This document shows positions 59,951 to 64,000 of a stretch of DNA of 64,000 nt, piece after piece. The position numbers and the translations under genes are program-made. The stretch is from Cotesia glomerata (Eukaryota; Arthropoda; Insecta; Hymenoptera; Braconidae). The stretch spans positions 19,214,688 through 19,278,687 of the forward strand of contig NC_058164.1 in NCBI RefSeq assembly GCF_020080835.1. Direction: 5' to 3'. The notes below the pieces were generated by a model. The model was not told the DNA's origin. It worked only from the letters and a program-made list of their open reading frames with translations, and did not search any database. The number at the start of each line of letters is the position of its first letter. The first letter of the stretch is position 1.

Positions 59951-60905
59951 CTAGCTGATACCCGCCCGCTTCGCTGAGCGCTTTATAGAATTGCATTTTT
60001 AGATCTAGACTTCAAGTCATTGCAAGTCTTATAAGTAAAGTTGAAATCTGTTTAGCTTCAAGTGCGAAGAATTTTTCTGTTATTGAAATTTTTCTCAGTA
60101 ACATCAAATTTTTATAGAAAATAAATTTAACATGTTTTTTACGAATTCTATTTAAATAAGTAGCCAAATTTATTTTTCACATATTTAGTGTTTGGAAAAT
60201 GCATTCATTTTAATCTGTTACATTCCCGTGATCCCGCAATAAGAACAATTTAGAAATTATGTAATCACCAAAAAATAACATTTATGTAAAATTCTTAGTC
60301 CGTTGACTGAATTACTACATGTAATGTTAAGTTTTGGAAACTTTACAATGACTTTTTCCCCACTGCTAAAAAGACGTTTGTTATAAGGAAATTTTTAGTA
60401 AACGTTATTGAAACTCAATAGACATGGTCTAAATTTCATGTTTCAAAAAGTCCTAGTTTATAAACGACAAAATTTTTAGTAGATTTCGTATAAATCTAAC
60501 TATTTAATTTTATGGAACCAATTATCATCACCAAACACACGATCAGCATATAAATATAAATTTTCAACACTTAGTTCACCAGACATAATTAGATTCTTTC
60601 TTAAACTTTTTTTTTAAATGACGTTAAATCAATCAAATATTATAAAGGCTATCTAATAAAAACAAAAGAAAATCGTATTAAAAACAAATGAATGAAAAAT
60701 GAGTCTTTTATTTTTATCAGGGGGAAAAATGTACATAAAACTAAATCGTAAGAAAAATGAGGAAGGGTTGATAAAATCCAATAAATAAGTAGCCTATAAC
60801 CATCTACGAAAAATTCTACGTCGAATGGTAGCAGTCCCATCCCGATAGCTTCAGCCGTTTTTGAGTTATAAATAGTGTAACTATGTTTGTATTATGATAA
60901 CTAAT
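59951..60905. mobile_element. Dispersed repeat beginning ATACCCGCCCGCTTCGCTGA
   Basis: The first ~490 bp match 19594-20100: shared words are ACTTTATAGAATT-like GCTTTATAGAATT, TAGATCTAGACTT, ACATTCCCG.GATCCCG and ACTTAGTCCGTTGACT-like TTAGTCCGTTGACT. The right part contains CCCATCCCGATAGCTTCAGC and TTTTTGAGTTATAAATAGTG, which I recall as a common insect Helitron-like terminal motif. The minus-strand open frame 60840-60649 is part of it. Confidence 0.55.
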
Positions 60906-61965
60906 TGAACTAAAAATTGAATAAGTATAAGTATAAGTATTAATTAAATAAAAAAAAAATAGTCTAAAATATTAAATGATTAAAAAATGATACTAAAATT
61001 AGCAAACATCTGAAAATTTTTTTAATTTTTATAACAAATTAATCTTGGTAAATAAGTATATTTTTTTTAATTCGTACTGATAATTTTTTTTTTAATTTCT
61101 ACATGTGGAATTTTTTCCATAATTCAATCATTTAATGATTTAATTGTTATGAAATTTTAAAAAATAGACAGGTGTCTGCTGATTTCAGTATCATTTAGAA
61201 AATACTACCAGAAGCTTTTCACGGAATTATACGTGTTTTTTCAACTTTAATTTGTGTTAGTTACTTAAAAAAAGAAGTTATATTAAAAATAATATCAATA
61301 TATAATATATTTATTTCAATGTTATTGAAATAATCTAAGTTACAAAATATTTTTTAACTTAACTAGGAAAAATTGTTGGCAAGTTATCGATGATTTATTC
61401 GCTAAAATTAAACATCTGGACTTCCTTCCAATTCTCTTGCTAGCAAACTTACAAAAATCCAGCAATGTATAAAATTATTAGATGTTATACTCAAGTGTTT
61501 TAATATCAGTCAGTTTGAACATATTAAATCTATTATATGCTGTGTGTGATAAAATTTTATAAAACATGTATTGCTTTTGCCTTTTGATTTATTACCCTGG
61601 GGCCTGGGGTATTTCAATAAATATAATATAATACTCTAGAGTTTTAAAAGATTAAAATAATAAAACGGATAATATTAAAATACTTACCTTCTTTACGGCC
61701 GCTCAAGAATACTAAAATGAATGCTTGTATTTTTTTATATTATTCATGTATTAAAAGTAAAATAAAGTATTATCGATAAATAACGACAATCTGTAAAATT
61801 TTAATAAAAAAAGATTCATGACAATTATTTAGAAGTATAAAAAAAAAGACAAATAATTAAAAGGTAAACAAAAATTTTTAATAATTCAACCCTGTGTTAC
61901 AATCCACATTAATAATGTTAAATAATTATATTAAAATCTGCATAATCTTGATAGTACTTGAGTAA
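60906..61965. other. NBN 3' flank
   Basis: AT-rich sequence downstream of the NBN stop, probably including its 3' UTR. A 24-nt exon-like segment at 61688-61711 is listed separately. Nothing else was recognised. Confidence 0.45.
61688..61711 (-). other. 24-nt microexon-like segment
   Basis: On the minus strand an acceptor (CATTTTAG) precedes exactly 24 nt, CTTGAGCGGCCGTAAAG being its GC-rich core, followed by a strong donor (GAAG|GTAAGTA). Only one frame is free of stops (FLSGRKE). It could be an alternative NBN 3' exon, using a donor-like CAA|GTAAGC at 62063, or a leader exon of ced-6 transcripts. Confidence 0.3.
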
Positions 61966-64000
61966 TTATTTTGCTTGCTCCCACATGTACATATCTTCAC
62001 GCCTTAATCTTGTTTTTGGTATGCGATATTGATTTCTTCTACAGGAATTCACTTTTGGCTTACTTGGAGTATCTCTTAACTTGATGAAAATGAATTCCAC
62101 CAAACTAGATTTCATGCTAACATCATTTCTCTTTTCTTTACCGTTTTTTTGTTCATTGGTCCAACTTCCACGTGTTTCTTTTTGTTTAGTATTTTTGTCA
62201 TCAAAATTCTTTAAAGGTGTTTTGATGTTTTGTACAGAATCATCGTCGCTATCTGGAACTTCTTCTGCATCCAAAATATTTTTTTTATCATTAACAATCT
62301 TCTTACTGGTGTTACGTGAATTATTTTCAGTTTGCGAAGGACGTAATAAAATATTCCATGCTGATTTATTATTATCTTCACGATTATGGATTAATTTAAT
62401 TTTTTTTGATGCAGAGCTGCTATTTTTCTTATCATCATTTACTGGAATATCATCAGCACAATCTTTACGTTTCTTTTTGGCTGAAGTCTCAACCAGATTT
62501 TCACGTAATTTTGCTGTGGAATCATCTGTTTTTTCATTCATTTTACCATTAACTGTTAAGTTTTTATTTATCGTCGACTCTTGAATTCGATCATTATCAT
62601 TATTCATTAGATTTTTCTTACTTTGTGTACGTAAATCGTTGGCTTTATTTTTAGGAACAGACTTTTGGACTTGTGCTAACTCAACCATTTCATCATTATC
62701 AGAAAAAATAATTTCTTCTTTAATCGAAGCTTGAATTTGATTTTCACCTTGAATTTCGTCATTAACTTTATCATTTTTCTTCTTACTATCTAGTTCGGTA
62801 TTTTTTATTTTTCGTGAAGATAATTCTAATAAATTTGTATGTTCTTCAGTTTTTTTTTGAATTTTTTTACTGGCACCAATGTTATCTTCCGATTTCCGTT
62901 TTTGTGATTTACCAACTGGATTTTCAGTTACTGAAGAATCTAGTGGAACAGTTTCAGGAATGATTCTTTGACTTTTTAAAATATTCGGTGAAGTATCCAC
63001 GCCCTGAGAGTCTTCTGCAATAATCGGAGATTTAGTCTGATCCTCTGCTGACATCTTTGTTGATTTCAATAATTTTTTATATTTAAATCTGGGATTGCAA
63101 AACTTTTCAATTGAACAATAAAAAATAGCCAATGCTATTTCTGTTGATGGAATCGCTCGTAATTTATAGAGCGTCAACTCCATGGAAATTTTCTGAAAAT
63201 TTTCTAATGACCATGACTGAGTTTTAATGTCATCTGGTGGCAAAACAATGATGACATTATCCTTAACACAATCTTTTATTTTACATGTTTTATTAAACTC
63301 GAGAGATCGCCCACCGGCCAATCTGATCATAGTCGAATACAAGTCACACTGTTTTTTTTCAAAATGATAAAAAACAAGACCATCAAAAATCTTCTTGCGC
63401 AATGAATTAGGTGACAGAGATGCTTGTTTGTCATCTAAAAATGAATTATCCAGCGGCGGCATGTATTTAGTAGGATCAGGGACAGTTGATTTTTGTTCCT
63501 GAGCTTTCAATACATCATTCCAATAATTAATATTGACAATCGGAATCCCTGATGCTAATGCGCAAGCAACTTTTTCTGTAATACCTGTTTTAGTTGTTGT
63601 CAAATGCGTACAACTGTCACTCCATGAGTTCAACATTTTCCCGCCAATTATGTCAAATATTTTTTGCAGATTGTTTTTATCATTTTCATGAACACGTGAA
63701 ATCAATACGTGATATTTTATCTTTGGTTTAAAAATTAATGAAAAAATATGATTGCGTAAACCAAAACGTATTCTATCATCATTTTTTATTTCATAGCCTT
63801 CATTGGTAATTTTAAGCGGTTTGCCGTCCTCATTATTTTTTAATAAATAAGTACCATATTTTGAATTTGAATCTTTAATAATAACTTTTTCAATGCCATT
63901 TATGGTAGATACTTCCAACCTAGCATGATTACGACTTATTGAAGCATCATTTGACAATACAATATCTGTACTGCTACGTCCGAATATTATGGTATCACCG
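61966..64000 (-). CDS. NBN: Nibrin (NBS1), 5' end outside the window
   Basis: Nibrin is the phosphopeptide-binding subunit of the MRE11-RAD50-NBS1 complex, which senses DNA double-strand breaks and activates ATM in the nucleus. The frame is open from the window edge to TAA at 61966, about 677 codons in one exon. The FHA domain is entered at IIFGRSSTDIVLS, with the binding motif SISRNHARLEV. A tandem BRCT region follows: YHVLISRVHE...GGKMLNSWSDSCTHL...IVNINYWNDVLKA, then FDGLVFYHFEKKQ...MIRLAGGRS. A long Lys/Asp/Glu/Ser-rich linker comes next, with a PDSDDD acidic serine stretch. The C-terminal ~50 residues are basic (NSCRRNQYRIPKTRLRRED) and probably correspond to the MRE11-binding end. No start codon is in the window; TTG at 63957 is an internal Leu codon. 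Confidence 0.9.
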   Translation of the reverse strand, partial: GDTIIFGRSSTDIVLSNDASISRNHARLEVSTINGIEKVIIKDSNSKYGTYLLKNNEDGKPLKITNEGYEIKNDDRIRFGLRNHIFSLIFKPKIKYHVLISRVHENDKNNLQKIFDIIGGKMLNSWSDSCTHLTTTKTGITEKVACALASGIPIVNINYWNDVLKAQEQKSTVPDPTKYMPPLDNSFLDDKQASLSPNSLRKKIFDGLVFYHFEKKQCDLYSTMIRLAGGRSLEFNKTCKIKDCVKDNVIIVLPPDDIKTQSWSLENFQKISMELTLYKLRAIPSTEIALAIFYCSIEKFCNPRFKYKKLLKSTKMSAEDQTKSPIIAEDSQGVDTSPNILKSQRIIPETVPLDSSVTENPVGKSQKRKSEDNIGASKKIQKKTEEHTNLLELSSRKIKNTELDSKKKNDKVNDEIQGENQIQASIKEEIIFSDNDEMVELAQVQKSVPKNKANDLRTQSKKNLMNNDNDRIQESTINKNLTVNGKMNEKTDDSTAKLRENLVETSAKKKRKDCADDIPVNDDKKNSSSASKKIKLIHNREDNNKSAWNILLRPSQTENNSRNTSKKIVNDKKNILDAEEVPDSDDDSVQNIKTPLKNFDDKNTKQKETRGSWTNEQKNGKEKRNDVSMKSSLVEFIFIKLRDTPSKPKVNSCRRNQYRIPKTRLRREDMYMWEQAK

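Noticed and set aside
62081..62584. 167-codon plus-strand open frame
   Set aside because: It is antisense to the low-complexity linker of NBN, whose frame is supported by FHA and BRCT motifs.
4368..64000. A DNA-repair gene cluster (RFC3, RAD52-like, NBN)
   Set aside because: They lie 16-38 kb apart on different strands with unrelated genes between; nothing indicates co-regulation.

Overview
The window reads as a piece of an insect nuclear genome, most probably from a hymenopteran such as a parasitoid wasp. It is very AT-rich, its genes carry GT-AG introns, and it is dense with small DNA transposons, foldback elements and Helitron/Helentron-type repeats. The species cannot be named from this sequence. 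No prokaryotic operon, CRISPR array or viral gene was seen.

Seven genes can be read with some confidence, in this order. RFC3 (clamp-loader subunit, + strand, 4368-8245, five exons, complete, 355 aa) is convergent with SDHC (mitochondrial complex II membrane anchor, - strand, 8436-10867, five coding exons, 175 aa), with about 190 bp between their stops. flower (- strand, 15152-17780) follows, with two alternative last exons of exactly equal length. A short RAD52-domain gene or remnant (+, 24209-26212) has an intron almost filled by one inverted-repeat element. A small secreted or type I membrane protein with a six-cysteine module (+, 38155-45621, three exons, 144 aa) spans a 4.65-kb repeat-filled first intron. 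ced-6/GULP (- strand, 47763-50624, seven coding exons, 456 aa) may have several far-upstream leader exons. The 5'-truncated nibrin gene NBN (- strand, 61966 to the window end) closes the window.

Between and inside the genes lie at least a dozen recognisable mobile elements. They include MITEs with TA target duplications (259-455, 1163-2487, 12715-13066, 22626-23321), TTAA-flanked piggyBac-type MITEs (9148-9508, 41634-42102), and a 1.87-kb element with ~180-bp inverted ends and an 8-bp duplication (38289-40154). There are also Helentron/DINE-like units with ~140-bp internal arrays ending in (TA)n, a decayed Helitron replication-helicase gene (29598-31512), a tRNA-derived SINE, LINE 3' ends and a tRNA-Arg retropseudogene. 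A family of GC-rich paired palindromes (2898-3637 and 23541-23768) stands out against the AT-rich background and I could not classify it.

The genes do not form one pathway. RFC3, the RAD52-like gene and NBN all concern DNA replication or repair, but nothing in the sequence suggests functional clustering. Minisatellites with 72-, 92-, 101- and ~140-bp periods account for most of the apparent extra open reading frames. All family assignments come from reading motifs and recalled family features; no database search was run.
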